Source: Gonocerus acuteangulatus
Taxonomy: Eukaryota; Arthropoda; Insecta; Hemiptera; Coreidae
Assembly: GCA_946811695.1 (NCBI GenBank)
Contig: OX328123.1
Location: forward strand, 36,734,660 to 36,798,659
Direction: 5' to 3'
Length of the DNA stretch: 64,000 nt
Part shown: piece after piece, positions 19,812-31,397 of the stretch
Numbering within the stretch: the stretch's first letter is position 1
How the letters are laid out: each line of letters begins with the position of its first letter
Position numbers and translations under genes: made by a program
Notes under the pieces: model-generated
The model's database searches: none
Told to the model about the DNA's origin: nothing
Seen by the model: only the letters and a program-made list of their open reading frames with translations

Positions 19812-21085
19812 GGTAAAACTGAAGGAGAGTGTCCTCAGCACCGATTTTCTTCAAAGTTTGCACTATAACGTATTTTGATGCACTAAACACGAATCCGTTG
19901 AAAAAAAAAAAAAAGGGTAAACCTGAAGGAGATTGTCCTCAACACCGATTTTCTTCAAACTTTGCACTATAACGTATTTTGATGCACTAAACACGAATCC
20001 GTTGAAAAAAATTGCTGTTCTCAATCAGGAAAGAAGTTATTTAAAAAAAAAGTTCACTGTTATGAAGGTTAGGGAAGACTGCCTTGGACGACTTTTGGGC
20101 CATAGAATTCTTTTCATTTCTGCGAGTTGGATTGACTAGGGGTTTTGATGTTTTCTTGAGCGAGCGGAAACGCATAGCACGTATGCCCAAAAGCGACAGT
20201 TTACGACCAAGTCAGCTACCACAAGGTGAGTCTAAATTTCAATTACACTTCGTCATTAAGGACTATTGCGCGTGTTTACATATAAGCTGTTTACCCCGTC
20301 TTTTATAACCTCCATAACAGTGAACTTTAGTGCTTAATAACTTCTTTCCTAGTTGCGAGAAACTTTTTTTTTCAACGGATTCGTGTTTAGTGCATCAAAA
20401 TACGTTATAATGCAAATTTTGAAGAAAATTTGGTCGTTTGTAACCCGCTAACAGCACCTTTGGTCGTTTGTAACCCGCTAACAGTGAACTTTTTTTTTAA
20501 ATAACTTCTTTCCTGATTGAGAACAGCAATTTTTTTCAACGGATTCGTGTTTAGTGCATCAAAATACGTTATAGTGCAAAGTTTGGAGAAAATCGGTGTT
20601 GAGGACAATCTCCTTCAGGTTTACCAAAAAAAGTTGCTCGCAACTAGGAAAGAAGTTATTTTAAAAAAAAGTTCACTGTTATGAAGGTTAGGGAAGACTG
20701 CCTTGGACGACTTTTGGGCCGTAGAATTCTTTTCATTTCTGCGAGTTGGATTGACTAGGGGTTTTGATGTTTTCTTGAGCGAGCGGAAACGCATTGCACG
20801 TATGCCCAAAAGCGACAGTTTACGACCAAGTCAGCTACCACAGGTGAGTCTAAATTTCAATTACACTTCGTCATTAAGGACTATTGCGCAGGCGCGTGTT
20901 TACATATAAGCTGTTTACCCCGTCTTTTATAACCTCCATAACAGTGAACTTTAGTGCTTAATAACTTCTTTCCTAGTTGCGAGCAACTTTTTTTTTCAAC
21001 GGATTCGTGTTGAGTGCATCAAAATACGTTATAGTGCAAATTTTGAAGAAAATCGGTGCTGAGGACACTCTCCTTCAGTATTACC
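19812..21085. mobile_element. MITE-A: GGTA-ended element with 8-bp duplication, inside Gypsy A gag
   Basis: The ends are GGTAAAACTGAAGGAGAGTG (left) and its near-perfect complement (right, to 21085). Exact duplications CAAATTAG lie at 19804-19811 and 21086-21093. The inverted arms are long (about 150 bp). The left arm is itself interrupted by MITE-B; without it the element is about 556 bp. The central part has 'gagcgagcggaaacgcat', also seen in MITE-C. The superfamily is unclear: 8-bp duplications occur in hAT, P and Merlin groups. Confidence 0.88.
19916..20625. mobile_element. MITE-B: second copy of the same family inserted in the arm of MITE-A
   Basis: The ends are GGTAAACCTGAAGGAGATTG and its complement. 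The 8-bp duplication AAAAAAAG lies at 19908-19915 and 20626-20633, in the A-run of the MITE-A arm. It has an extra partial right arm near 20370-20440 and a doubled 'ggtcgtttgtaacccgctaa' at about 20432 and 20460. It is younger than MITE-A. Confidence 0.87.
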
Positions 21086-21093
21086 CAAATTAG

Positions 21094-21306
21094 CAGCCAA
21101 ATGTGACTGGACTTGTGAACATTGTAATTTTGGAAAAGATTTGTAATTGCTCAAATTAGTTACTGGCTTAGCCGATAGACATCTTTCTACTGAACTACAG
21201 TTATGTCGAGAGTTAAAGATAGATGAGGCTGTCGAACGCAACCGTTTAGCTTCTGTCATAGAATCACAGCAAGACATGATCCGTGGCCAATCAAATAATA
21301 ATCCTG
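21094..21306 (+). pseudogene. Gypsy A gag, second part
   Basis: It continues the gag frame with CDWTCEHCNFGKDL, then a stop, then LVTGLADRHLSTELQ and ERNRLASVIESQQDM. It is cut by Gypsy B after GAATC (21307-21311). The frame resumes at 32360. Confidence 0.75.
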
Positions 21307-21404
21307 GAATCTGTAATGTCTTTAAAAGATACAAAGACATCTGTAAATTATGAAAAGATACAAAAAATTAACTTAGGAAAATATATTACAAAACTCATAA
21401 ATAT

Positions 21405-21632
21405 AATTTATATTTCTTCGATCAATCTTACTGTTGGTTTCTTTATTCGTTGTGGGCGAACTGACTGTTGATAAGCTATGTCTTGGCTGGTTAAATTCTC
21501 CTGGTCCTGAGTTGGCTCCAATGTGGCCTCATTAGTATCCTGAGTAGGTTCTGCAAGGCTCGAAGTCGCCTGCGGACACTCTTGTGAAGTAGAAGGCCCA
21601 TGTATTTGGTCCACATCCCTAGTCCAGTGTCT
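21405..21632 (-). pseudogene. Gypsy B pol tail (after integrase)
   Basis: On the minus strand it continues from the integrase C-terminus (RHWTRDVDQIHG) to a Pro/Thr/Gln-rich tail and RPQRIKKPTVRLIEEI before a TAA. The 'RRH.DQ' pattern is the usual end of Gypsy integrases of this type. It is separated from its upstream part by hAT-2. Confidence 0.75.
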
Positions 21633-21986
21633 ATTCAAAGTAGACATGCGCGCCGCTACGCCACGCCGGGTTTTGAGTGATGCGCCGCCGCCGAGCCCAT
21701 TCAGTCGGCGCGCCGATTTCGTTGGACAAAATGGTGTAACGGGTGGGTGAGGATAGGAAAAATGGGAGTGCACTGCGTGTTGTCAGGCTGGCGCCATTTT
21801 GAGCTCACCTGATCACGTAAACGCTTGTGTGTTGTGATTGTTGATCAGCAAATGACAAGTTTGTATCGGAAAAGCGTAAGATAAAAGAATTTAATATAAA
21901 CATGCTCCTTAACTTAACAAATAAATCCAGCTTTTGAGGGAAATAGTTTGGAAACCTCGCCATTAAAGAGAAAAACTAAAAAATAG

Positions 21987-22780
21987 TCAGACTCGCAGGA
22001 ACTGCGTCATCTTAGCGCGGTTCCGTTCATAACCCTAGTGCTATTAGTAAAGGAATAAATACAGTTTTTGCTATGGTTTGATGTTTCGTTATAAATATAA
22101 AATAAGATCTCAAACAGAAGGAAGTCGCCGCAACTGGAAACTGACAGTAACCTAACCGGAACTGACTCCCCGCCAACAAACGTTCGCCCTGCGAAAACAC
22201 TATTAATATCATTTAGTTTCTCATTGCCTTCTTTTACTAATAGACTAATTTTTATGAAACTTACAATTTGAAACAAGTGAGTTAAACAAACACAAAACCC
22301 CGTTCAAAAGAATAAAAGAAATGCTTTCGAAGTTTTAAAGCTTTATTTATCCGATTTACATCACCCCATCGGAAATTACTTTATAACCATTTTTTTATAG
22401 AGACATCAGTAAGCTTTCGAATGGTAACTTTCCCCTTGCCACAACTTTTCAACCGATTTAAAAATATTTACTAAAAATTACGAAGATCCCAAACGTCCAC
22501 TAATAATTTTTTTTTTTCGAATACTTCCTTAACTCCAAATGTAATCAATATCTTAGTTTAGATGAAATTCAAACACATAGAACACATTTCAATGGAACCC
22601 CACGATTTCATGTACCAAAACCGAAAATGAGTTATATGTTTGTTCAACTTATCTCAAAGACTGTTACAGATATAGCCTTAAAAATGGTTCCATTCGTTTT
22701 CGTATGTTAGGGGGCGCGAGTATCTGCAAGTATTTAAACCCGAAAACGTAAGCGTTACGATTTTAGCATAAATATGTTTA
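21987..22780 (+). mobile_element. F1-f: diverged F1-like element within hAT-2
   Basis: The 5' end TCAGACTCGCAGGAACTGC then TTAGCGCGGTTCCGTTC starts at 21987. One internal unit follows, up to 'cgtaagcgttacgattt' at about 22764. The (TA)n, the 3' block and the hairpin are missing, so it is 3'-truncated. It is more diverged than the other copies. Confidence 0.7.
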
Positions 22781-22824
22781 AGCGGTGACTAAACAGGAAA
22801 AAACCGTTACAAAATAGTGTATGC

Positions 22825-22930
22825 TGGCGTTCGCGCATGCGCAGTAGGCTTCCAGCATGCTCAGGTGCGATCACGCATCCGCAGTGGCGTAAGCGCAGGT
22901 GCAGTGGCGGTCGCGCATGCGTAGTGGCCA
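22825..22930 (+). repeat. CpG-rich CGCATGCGCAGT repeat cluster in hAT-2
   Basis: Repeated variants of CGCGCATGCGCAGT and GCATGCGTAGTGGCC occur here and again at about 24238 (TGCGCGCGGTGGCC). The core TGCGCATGCGC is the consensus of the NRF-1/Ewg type of factor. Function unknown. Confidence 0.5.
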
Positions 22931-23107
22931 CCTACAAAAAAGGCGACTGTATGTGTCACAAAAAAGTGTCCGCTGGAGTACGTGCAGTGGCCATTTTCAA
23001 AAAAGAAGACTTTATGTTATACAGTACATTACATAGGTTTGTCGGGTTGACCTTAGCGTTACAAAAATGTGTCCGCTGGAGTACGTGCAGTGGCCATTTT
23101 CAAAAGG

Positions 23108-23976
23108 TCCGTCACGCAGAAGCTGCATAACTAAGCACTTTCCTCAGAATTTGGGTAGTGTAGACTGCTTTCCAAAACAATTTGCTTAAAATATCCAACA
23201 TAAATAAAAACATGAATAGTTCTCTTTTAATTTTGTAATTAATTTGCCTCTAGAGTTATGTTTACATATAGTAACTATTACACTACTTAATAAATACAAA
23301 AAACTTCATATTTTCGTATTTTGATCTGACGCAGGAACAGGATACTGTCCCTCTAGTTGTAGAGAGCGCTCCTTGCGGCGGCCTTGCGAACCTAATTCTA
23401 TTGAAATATATTACAAAGTAAACCCCTCTTTCCGATTGACCGATTTAGCTCATTTTTACAACACTTCTTTCCCATGAGTTACCCACGACGTATACCGCGT
23501 TTCGTTACAATACAGCAGAAATTACGACCGGTATGAGTATATCAGTAATTTGGGTCCGGAGTAAACCCCCCCTCCTAAAGAACCGATTTAGTTTATTTTT
23601 ACAACACATTTTTACCTGTAGATTACCACTACGAATACCGAGTTTCGTCGAAATATACCAAAAATCACGGCTGGTAGTGGCGAATTGCTATTGTGGGCCC
23701 GAAGTAAACCCCCCCCCTCCTAATGAAACGATTTAGTTTATTTTTACATCTCACTTTTCTCTCTAGATTACCACTACGAATACCAAGTTTCGTTGAAATA
23801 TAACAAATATTACAGCTGGCATGGTCAAATTAGTGTTTTGTGTTCGGGGTAAACCCCCCCTTCCGGTGGACCGATTTTGGTGGTTAACGAACTCGTTCAA
23901 TGGTTTGCTAATTGAATGCTATATACCAAGTTTCGTGACGAAAAAACAAAAACTCTGGCTGCTATCGTGTTAACAG

Positions 23977-24036
<60 letters not shown>

Positions 24037-24157
24037 TTTAACGGGGGTCATTTTCGGTGTCTACTAGGTAAGATCGATAAAGATTTGAAGAAATTTTTCA
24101 AAAATTCCGTCATGAGTGCAACCTCAATAGCTACTTTCCTTCGGAGGAAAGTGCTAA
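23108..24157 (+). mobile_element. F2-a: Helentron-like element (family F2) inside hAT-2
   Basis: 5' end TCCGTCACGCAGAAGCTGC then CTAAGCACTTTCCTC. It contains about three tandem units of roughly 145-150 bp ('ggtccggagtaaaccccccc', 'gattaccactacgaatacc'), then (TA)n (23983-24031). The 3' end is a hairpin CTTTCCTTCGGAGGAAAG followed by TGCTAA at 24157. Host repeats ('gtgtccgctgg', 'tgttatacagtacattac') continue on both sides, showing a clean insertion in an A-run. Confidence 0.8.
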
Positions 24158-24472
24158 AAAGATGACCGTATGTTATACAGTACATTACATAGGTTTGTCG
24201 GGTGGACCTTAGCGTTACAAAAATGTGTCCGCTGGCGTTCGCTTATGCGCGCGGTGGCCATGTTCGAAAAAGAATATGTTCTACAGAACATTAATAGGTT
24301 TGTCGGGTGGACCTAAAGCATATTTATCTTCCTGAACTGAAGCAGAAGGCTCTAAACAAATTTTTTTTCGCACGAATTTCGTATCAAACCCCATGTTCCC
24401 ATGGAGGACAAATTATCCTGATTAACGAGTTTGACGCTTCAAATTAGACGATTTTTGTACCAAAGTTCAGAA

Positions 24473-24475
<3 letters not shown>

Positions 24476-24554
<79 letters not shown>
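24476..24554 (+). repeat. (TA)n then (TG)n compound microsatellite
   Basis: About 50 bases of TA followed by about 13 TG units, near the right end of hAT-2. Confidence 0.9.
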
Positions 24555-24675
24555 AAACACATTTAAGGAGGTTAAAAAAATTGCCCACGCCGCGCGAGCC
24601 GCCGCCGCCGACCTTTTTTGTGCGGCGAGCCGCCGCTGGAGAATTCAGCCTCGGCGCGCATGTCTAATTCAAAGA

Positions 24676-26072
24676 TGGAACAAAAACAAGACGCCTTCGA
24701 GGTCCTAAACATCTAACCACAGATGCTGGAATCCATTTTTCCCCTGAATTTCTGTAGTTTCGGACATAAACTGAACTTCCTTTTTGATAAGAGTCAGAAA
24801 CTGTAGGTGACCCACAATATGCACTCACTTGTTTTTCCTGAGCCATTTGCACCTTAGTCGACATAGCATCCACGGTTGCCCTTTCCTCAGCAAACAGTAG
24901 AGTGGTGATAAAATTGTTGCTAAATCAGGCAGAAACTTTGACAAGAAGTTTACTACTCTCAAAAACCGCTGAAGTTCCTTAACATCATTTGGTATTGGGG
25001 CTTCCAAAATTGCACGAACCTTGTCATCGGTTGAATGTAATCCTTGAGCATCTATTCTGAAACCTAGATATTCAATCGAAGTTTTGCCAATCTCGCATTT
25101 CTTAATAGACATAGTGAGGCCTGCTTCTCGAAGCTTTTCAAGTACTTTGAATACTCTAGTCCGCAATTCTTCTACATTTCGGGCTCCTATTAACACGTCG
25201 TCAATCATGACAGACGTACCTTCTAGCCCTGATAACAAAACATCCATAGCTTTCTGAAATTTGCTTGGAGCGGAAGCAATGCGATGTTGTAAGGATGTCA
25301 CGTGAATCTTCATCAACCTCATATTGTTGGTAAGCATGTGAAAGGTCACTTTAGCAAAAACTAAACAACCTTGTACACGTTGAAAAAGATCCTCTCCTCG
25401 TGGAAGTGGGTGTTGATCGATGAGAAGATGAGGGTTCACTGTCAGTTTATAATCCCCACAAATACGAATCGATCCATCTTTCTTTAACACCGGGACAATT
25501 GGTGATCCCCATGGGCTATAGTCCAGTGGTTCTAGAATTTCATCATGAACCAAACGGTCGATCTCTGTATTAACGCGAGCTTGCATGGCGAATGGCACAG
25601 GCCTTGCTTTTATGAATTTAGGTTTTGTATTAGGTATCAAATCCAATTTAACTTTTCCTTTGTTGAACTTGCCCAACCTATCAGCACACAACAACGTTGA
25701 CATATCGCTGTTGTAAGATAGTGGCTGCGCTGTCCTATGATTACTAGGGCCAACTATTTTGAACCCAAGATGCTCAAACCACATTCTCCCCAACAGTGGA
25801 GGCCCAGTAGAATTAACCACATAAAATGTCATATTCTGATATTCTTGATTTTTGTATCCAACAGAAACGTTTACTGCACCCAATGGCCGAGATTTTTCAT
25901 TGAAATAAGATACAAAAGTCTTTCGAGTAGTCAACAATGGCAAATGTGAGCAACTTTCTTTATAAACTGAAAGGGGTATAATAGTACTCAGACAGCCTGT
26001 GTCTATCTGAAACGATATTTCAGTATTCCGATTTAATTTAAGCGTTACATTATTTGCACGCGTTATTAATTT
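24676..26072 (-). pseudogene. Gypsy B protease, RT and integrase C-terminus, with large deletion
   Basis: Minus strand. A protease active-site pattern IDTG lies just upstream of 25943 and the gag-pol frame continues into it. The RT has CGDYKLTVNPHL, an altered motif A region, IDDVLIGA (normally YIDDVLI) and YLGFRIDAQGLHS. The frame leaves RT near 24900 and runs into KGSSVYVRNYRNSGEKWIP, the integrase C-terminal fold. RNase H and the integrase core are deleted. It is cut at 24675 by hAT-2 and separated from its gag by Gypsy C at 26073. Confidence 0.85.
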
Positions 26073-26077
26073 GCATG

Positions 26078-26645
26078 TTGAGGCGGCAACGACGTCATAC
26101 TCCTAATGATGCTAGTCTCTATTGGGCTTGCCTCTTTGGGAGTGTGGCAAAACTGTTATTGTGCCTTCCTCTCTGGGCAAGGCGGTCGGCACGTGTCTCC
26201 CTTCTGCCGGAAGCCTTCTAGTCTTATTCGTGTGTTATACTAGTGTGTATGTTGCTACGCAGCGAAATTAATTAGCGAGTAGAACATGTTTGGTTCATGT
26301 GTATTTCACACTGGCCAGTGTATATTGAGTATAGTGAGTAATTAGTTGTAAGTTAGCATTCTTGTAATAATCAACTTTAATTTAGTAACTCATTCAATTT
26401 ATTATTTTTATGTATTTAACAATTTATTTAATTTGGCATCGCATGTAATATAATTTATTCTTTTATTTATTTAACGATGCATCAGTCATAATTTTAATAA
26501 TTCATTTAGTTTAAAAAATCGTTAATTTTAATAAATCATTTTATTTAAGAATTTATTTCATTTAGTATATAACTTAAATTAATAAAGCATTCATTTTTAT
26601 AAATCATTTGGAGTTTATTTAAAAGGAACCCGCAAATCTTTACAT
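26078..26645 (+). repeat. Gypsy C 5' LTR
   Basis: 568 bp, TGAGGCGGCAACGAC... to ...AATCTTTACA(T). Differences from the 3' LTR seen near 26292, 26298, 26334 and 26449. Confidence 0.92.
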
Positions 26646-26893
26646 TGGTGACCCCTAAATTTTATTTTAAATTGATAAAGGTTTGCAAGCATATATTTTT
26701 AGTTTCCTTTAGCATTATATTTCCTTTCTTTAATTCTTACCTCTCTTCTTATTGTTTATTTTTAATTCTTCATTTACATATTTTTTTTTTTTTTAATTCT
26801 TAAGATTGTTTATTTTTAATTTAACTTACCATTGTTATTATAGGATTTTTTTTGTTTTTTTTTTCACAATAGTTAATAATAATAACAATAATT
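26646..26893 (+). other. Gypsy C leader between 5' LTR and gag
   Basis: Begins TGGTGACCCC (primer-site candidate), then T-rich sequence up to the gag ATG at 26894. No frame. Confidence 0.6.
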
Positions 26894-27715
26894 ATGACTG
26901 ATCCAGAAGATATTTTTTCGGAAGAGAATAAAACTCCTTCTCAACTAGTATCAGCTCTTTCCTCCGAAAATAAAATACCACCGTTTTGGAAACCAGACCC
27001 CGAATTGTGGTTTTGTGCGGTCGAGCAGGTATTTCGTAGGGCGAACATTAAGAATTCTGAAATTAAATTTCAATTAGTAGTTCCAAAGCTCGATTTTGAT
27101 GTGTTACGGCAGGCGTCAGACATTGTAAAAAATCCCCCCGAAGACTGTTATGATGCCTTGAAGAAAAGACTAATTGACGCGTTCTCTGAATCGGAAAACC
27201 GACGAATTCTCCAACTTTTAGAAGGTAAACAGCCCGGAGATGAGAAACCTTCCCAATTACTGCGTCACATGCGGACATTGGCTGGCTCTTCGACATCGGA
27301 AGAAATGCTAAAATCGATTTGGCTTCGTTCCCTCCCGTCAGGTATACAAGCAATTGTTTCGGCTACTGAAACCTCGGACCTCAATAACCTAGCCGCCATA
27401 GCAGATAAAGTGCATGAAGTTCAAAGACCTGTTGAAGTGAGCGGTGTTTCAACTCGAGCCTCTGTTTCAACCGATCCTCATGTACAGGCAATTCAAGAGG
27501 GGTTTCGAAACTTGTCCCTTCAGCTAGCTCAGATCACAAAACAGCAACATCCTCCCAATAAGCGGCGATCTACTAGCAGGCAGCGCAGTAAGTCCAGAGA
27601 TCGCCAACATAATAACCCAAATTGGCTCTGTTTTTCCCATCATCGTTTCAAAGAACGGGCCAGAAAATGTGAGACTCCTTTTAATTGGAAGGGAAGCAAA
27701 CCGGCGGAAAACTAA
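26894..27715 (+). CDS. Gypsy C gag
   Basis: 273 residues from ATG 26894. The capsid-like part reads IPPFWKPDPELWFCAVEQVF near residue 30 and LKSIWLRSLP near 140, the pattern of CsRn1-type gag. The basic C-terminus (RRSTSRQRSKSRDR) leads into LCFSHHRF...KCETP, a CHCC-type knuckle in place of the usual CCHC. It overlaps the pol frame by about 30 bases, so pol would need a programmed frameshift. No internal stop. Confidence 0.9.
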   Translation: MTDPEDIFSEENKTPSQLVSALSSENKIPPFWKPDPELWFCAVEQVFRRANIKNSEIKFQLVVPKLDFDVLRQASDIVKNPPEDCYDALKKRLIDAFSESENRRILQLLEGKQPGDEKPSQLLRHMRTLAGSSTSEEMLKSIWLRSLPSGIQAIVSATETSDLNNLAAIADKVHEVQRPVEVSGVSTRASVSTDPHVQAIQEGFRNLSLQLAQITKQQHPPNKRRSTSRQRSKSRDRQHNNPNWLCFSHHRFKERARKCETPFNWKGSKPAEN

Positions 27716-29583
27716 AGGCAGCGCTGGAAGTGGCGGAAACCAGTGCTGTACCTAACCACCAACGCCGCCTGTTCATTATGGACAAAATATCAGGACTGAA
27801 ATTCCTCATTGACACTGGAGCTGCGGTGTCTGTTCTGCCGCGTCCCAGGGGCAAATGCACTCCTCAAGATTTCAATCTTTATGCTGCCAATGGTACGAAG
27901 ATTTACACCTACAGCGAGAAGGAAATGGACATTGACCTGGGGCTGAGGAGGAAGTACACCTGGAGGTTTATTCAAGCAGATGTTCCCAAACCGATCATCG
28001 GAGCTGATTTTTTATGCCACTTTGATCTACTGGTTGATCTCAAATGGCGACGACTAATTGATCAGCAAAATGGCTTAACATCAAGAGGACAATTGGCGCG
28101 AGTTATGTCACCATCCATCCTGTCAATAACCAATGACGCGCCTTTTGCCAGCATTTTTCGCGAATTTCCTCGTGTTACACACCCCGCCCCTCGCCTTGCT
28201 GCGGTGCGGCATCCGGTTTTTCATCATATAGAGACCACCGGACCACCAGTCGTTTCCAAAGCCCGAAGACTAGCACCTGAGCGATTGAAACTGGTCAAAG
28301 AAGAGTTCCAGCGGATGGCAAACGAAGGTATTATTCGCCCTTCAAAGAGTCCCTGGTCCTCGCCATTGCATGTTGTTCCTAAAAAAGTCGGTTCCATCAG
28401 GCCATGCGGAGACTATCGCCGTCTCAACGCGCAAACACTTCCTGATCGCTTTGGTGTTCCAAACTTATGTGACTTCAATGCCAGTCTTCATGGTAAGGTA
28501 GTATTCTCTCGGCTTGACCTTACGAGAGCATATGTTCAAATTCCCGTGGCCGAAGAGGATATTCAGAAAACCGCAATTATTACCCCTTTTGGGTTATGGG
28601 AGTTTTGCCGTATGTGTCCTGGTCTACGCAACGCAGCACAGACGTTTCAGCGGTTCATCGACACAGCGTTACGCGGCCTTGAGTTTGCCTTTGCTTATCT
28701 AGATGACATCCTTATTTATTCAGCGACCCACGAGGAACATGTGCATCATCTTCGCGAGGTACTGCGTCGTCTCGATGAGTTTGGCCTTACTATCAACCCT
28801 GACAAATGCGCTTTGGGCCAATCTGAGATTGATTTCCTGGGATATACGGTGTCAGCTTCAGGAATCAGGCCAAAGCAGGACAAAGTAAGCGCTATTGCCT
28901 CTTTTCCCAACCCACAGAACATCAAAGAACTTCGTCAATTCCTTGGTATGTTTAACTTTTATCGGTCGTCTATCAGGAATGCAGCGAAAATCCAGCAACC
29001 CCTAAATGGATTTCTACACAACGCCAAGAAAAATGACCGTCGACCCGTTCCTTGGACTCCTGAAGCCGAAGAAGCTTTCGAGAAGTGTAAGAATGCATTG
29101 TGCACGGCGACTGTCTTGGGACACCCTGCTGAAGGCGCGCAAATTTCCCTCGTCTGCGACGCATCTGACACATGTCTGGGCGCCGTGCTACAACAACTCG
29201 AAGGGGAAAAATGGGTCCCATTGGGCTTTTTCTCAAAGGCTCTTAATCCAGCACAACGGATTTATTCAACGTATGATCTCGCGATTCTGAAAGCTGTGGT
29301 ACATTTTCGGCCAATGATTGAAGGGAGGAGATTTACTATCTTCACAGACCATAAACCATTGACCTACGCTTTTAGGGTTAAGTCACCCTCTATGTCCCCA
29401 ATGCGCCAGCGATGGTTAAATTTCATATCGCAGTTTTCGACTGACATAAGGTATGTCGAAGGGAATGCTAATGTTGTAGCTGATGCTTTATCCCGAGTTG
29501 AAGAAATATCGCTTGACGAAGATTGGAATCAACTTGCAGAAGAACAGGAGCGTGATACGGAATTGCAAGAGATCTACAAATGA
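27685..29583 (+). CDS. Gypsy C pol, first part: protease, RT, RNase H
   Basis: In a different frame from gag and overlapping its end. Protease [12 protein letters not shown] is near residue 45. RT has [29 protein letters not shown] and the catalytic [10 protein letters not shown] (about residues 180-360). RNase H has [16 protein letters not shown] and [11 protein letters not shown]. The frame stops at 29581-29583, just where integrase should begin; integrase follows in another frame, so a frameshift separates them. Confidence 0.9.
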   Translation: MEGKQTGGKLKAALEVAETSAVPNHQRRLFIMDKISGLKFLIDTGAAVSVLPRPRGKCTPQDFNLYAANGTKIYTYSEKEMDIDLGLRRKYTWRFIQADVPKPIIGADFLCHFDLLVDLKWRRLIDQQNGLTSRGQLARVMSPSILSITNDAPFASIFREFPRVTHPAPRLAAVRHPVFHHIETTGPPVVSKARRLAPERLKLVKEEFQRMANEGIIRPSKSPWSSPLHVVPKKVGSIRPCGDYRRLNAQTLPDRFGVPNLCDFNASLHGKVVFSRLDLTRAYVQIPVAEEDIQKTAIITPFGLWEFCRMCPGLRNAAQTFQRFIDTALRGLEFAFAYLDDILIYSATHEEHVHHLREVLRRLDEFGLTINPDKCALGQSEIDFLGYTVSASGIRPKQDKVSAIASFPNPQNIKELRQFLGMFNFYRSSIRNAAKIQQPLNGFLHNAKKNDRRPVPWTPEAEEAFEKCKNALCTATVLGHPAEGAQISLVCDASDTCLGAVLQQLEGEKWVPLGFFSKALNPAQRIYSTYDLAILKAVVHFRPMIEGRRFTIFTDHKPLTYAFRVKSPSMSPMRQRWLNFISQFSTDIRYVEGNANVVADALSRVEEISLDEDWNQLAEEQERDTELQEIYK

Positions 29584-30824
29584 AGATGTTCCAGATTCCA
29601 GGAGTGAGTCGGCCTGTTTGGTGCGAGTCTTCTACTTCTCGGGTGCGACCATACCTGCCTACTTCTTTTCGTCGGTCTTGCTTTGATCAGTGCCATGGGT
29701 TGAGTCATCCCGGAGTCCGGAAGACTCGCAGGCTTGTGGCAGCCAAGTACTTTTGGCCGTCCATGAATGTGGACGTGGGAACATTGGCCAAGTCTTGCTT
29801 AGCTTGTCAGAGAAGCAAAGTCGGTCGCCATAATATTGCGCCTCATGCCGTATTCTCTCCCAGTGGGAGGTTTGAACATGAACACATTGACTTTATTGGA
29901 CCGCTACCAACTTCCCAAGGTATGAGATTCTGCGTGACAATGATCGAACGATTTACTCGCTGGCCGGAAGCAGTACCAGTCCCGGACATAACGGCTGAAG
30001 CTGTAGCCAACGCTTTCTACCAGGCCTGGGTGGTTCGGTTCGGAGCACCACGCCGTATAACGACTGACCAGGGGCGTCAATTCGAATCTGCCCTCTTCAC
30101 CAACCTCACCAAGATGCTAGGGATACAGCGTATCCGAACAACCGCTTACCATCCGCAAGCTAATGGCTGAGTGAAGCGTTGGCCGAGCCTTAAAGAATGC
30201 CCTCACCGCTCATATGGACAGTGAGCATTGGGTTGCAAATCTACCTACAGTGCTGTTGGGACTGCGAACCACGGTCAGAGAAGACATTAAAGCAAGCGTC
30301 GCGGAAGCAGTTTATGGTCAAGCGCTGCGCCTCCCCGGTGAGTTCCTGGTATCACCCTGTGGTGGCCCCAACCCGTCAGACAGTCTTCATCATCTGAGGG
30401 ACATCATGAGGCAGCTGAGGCCGGCCCCCTTCGGAACTTCATCGAGGAAGGCCTTCGTACACCGTGCCCTCACCTCGTGCAGCCACGTTTTCCTGAGGGA
30501 TGACTCAGTGCGGAAACCTCTCCAGCCACCATACACTGGGCCTCACCGCGTCCTGACTCGCGACAGCAAGGTGTTCAGGATACAGCGCTCGGATGGCACA
30601 GAGACCTCCGTCTCGATTGATCGCCTCAAGCCTGCCTTCCAGCTCAGGGACAACACCACGCCTTCGGATATTCAAGAACCTCCGGCAGTATCCATCCCGC
30701 AGCAACCTACAAAGGACGAACCAACTCCTCCGCTTTCGGCGTCAACTGCTTACCAGACGAGGGCTGGACGCGTCGTCAAGCGCAACGTCAGATTCGTCGA
30801 CTGCATCATTAGAGGGGAGCTATT
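29580..30824 (+). pseudogene. Gypsy C integrase, interrupted
   Basis: The zinc-binding part has [11 protein letters not shown] and CLACQRSK. The core has [21 protein letters not shown] and YHPQANG, then a TGA (30168) and a shift exactly where the third catalytic residue (Glu) should follow. A second frame (30214-30828) resumes with the end of the core and a GPY/F-like module (PPYTGPHRVL, SIDRLKPAF). It is therefore unlikely to work. The coding end overlaps the start of the 3' LTR. Confidence 0.85.
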
Positions 30825-31392
30825 TTGAGGCGGCAACGACGTCATACTCCTAATGATGCTAGTCTCTATTGGGCTTGCCTCTTTGGGAGTGTGGCAAAAC
30901 TGTTATTGTGCCTTCCTCTCTGGGCAAGGCGGTCGGCACGTGTCTCCCTTCTGCCGGAAGCCTTCTAGTCTTATTCGTGTGTTATACTAGTGTGTATGTT
31001 GCTACGCAGCGAAATTAATTAGCGAGTAGAACATGTTTGTTTCATATGTATTTCACACTGGCCAGTGTATATTGAGTATAGTAAGTAATTAGTTGTAAGT
31101 TAGCATTCTTGTAATAATCAACTTTAATTTAGTAACTCATTCAATTTATTATTTTTATGTATTTAACAATTTATTTAATTTGGCATCGAATGTAATATAA
31201 TTTATTCTTTTATTTATTTAACGATGCATCAGTCATAATTTTAATAATTCATTTAGTTTAAAAAATCGTTAATTTTAATAAATCATTTTATTTAAGAATT
31301 TATTTCATTTAGTATATAACTTAAATTAATAAAGCATTCATTTTTATAAATCATTTGGAGTTTATTTAAAAGGAACCCGCAAATCTTTACAT
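30825..31392 (+). repeat. Gypsy C 3' LTR
   Basis: 568 bp, nearly identical to 26078-26645. Followed by the target duplication GCATG. Confidence 0.92.
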
Positions 31393-31397
31393 GCATG

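Larger units (their letters stand above)
21641..24666. mobile_element. hAT-2: GC-rich-ended hAT-type element inside Gypsy B
   Basis: It has 15-bp perfect terminal inverted repeats TAGACATGCGCGCCG. Exact 8-bp duplications ATTCAAAG lie at 21633-21640 and 24667-24674. Both sub-termini are strongly GC-rich (GCCGCCGCCG, GCGCGCC) against an AT-rich background. No transposase frame is left. It carries an F1-like copy (21987), F2-a (23108) and TA/TG tracts (24476-24554). Confidence 0.9.
26078..31392 (+). mobile_element. Gypsy C: CsRn1-like Ty3/Gypsy retrotransposon, complete with two LTRs
   Basis: Two 568-bp LTRs bound it (26078-26645 and 30825-31392). Duplications GCATG lie at 26073-26077 and 31393-31397; counting from TG...CA termini the match extends to 7 bp, TGCATGT. 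TTGGTGACCCC follows the 5' LTR, the primer-site style of the CsRn1/Kabuki group. Gag has a Cys-His array C..HHRF...C...P, as in that clade. I noticed only about four LTR differences, so it is young, yet pol carries frameshifts and a stop. It sits between gag and protease of Gypsy B. Confidence 0.92.
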
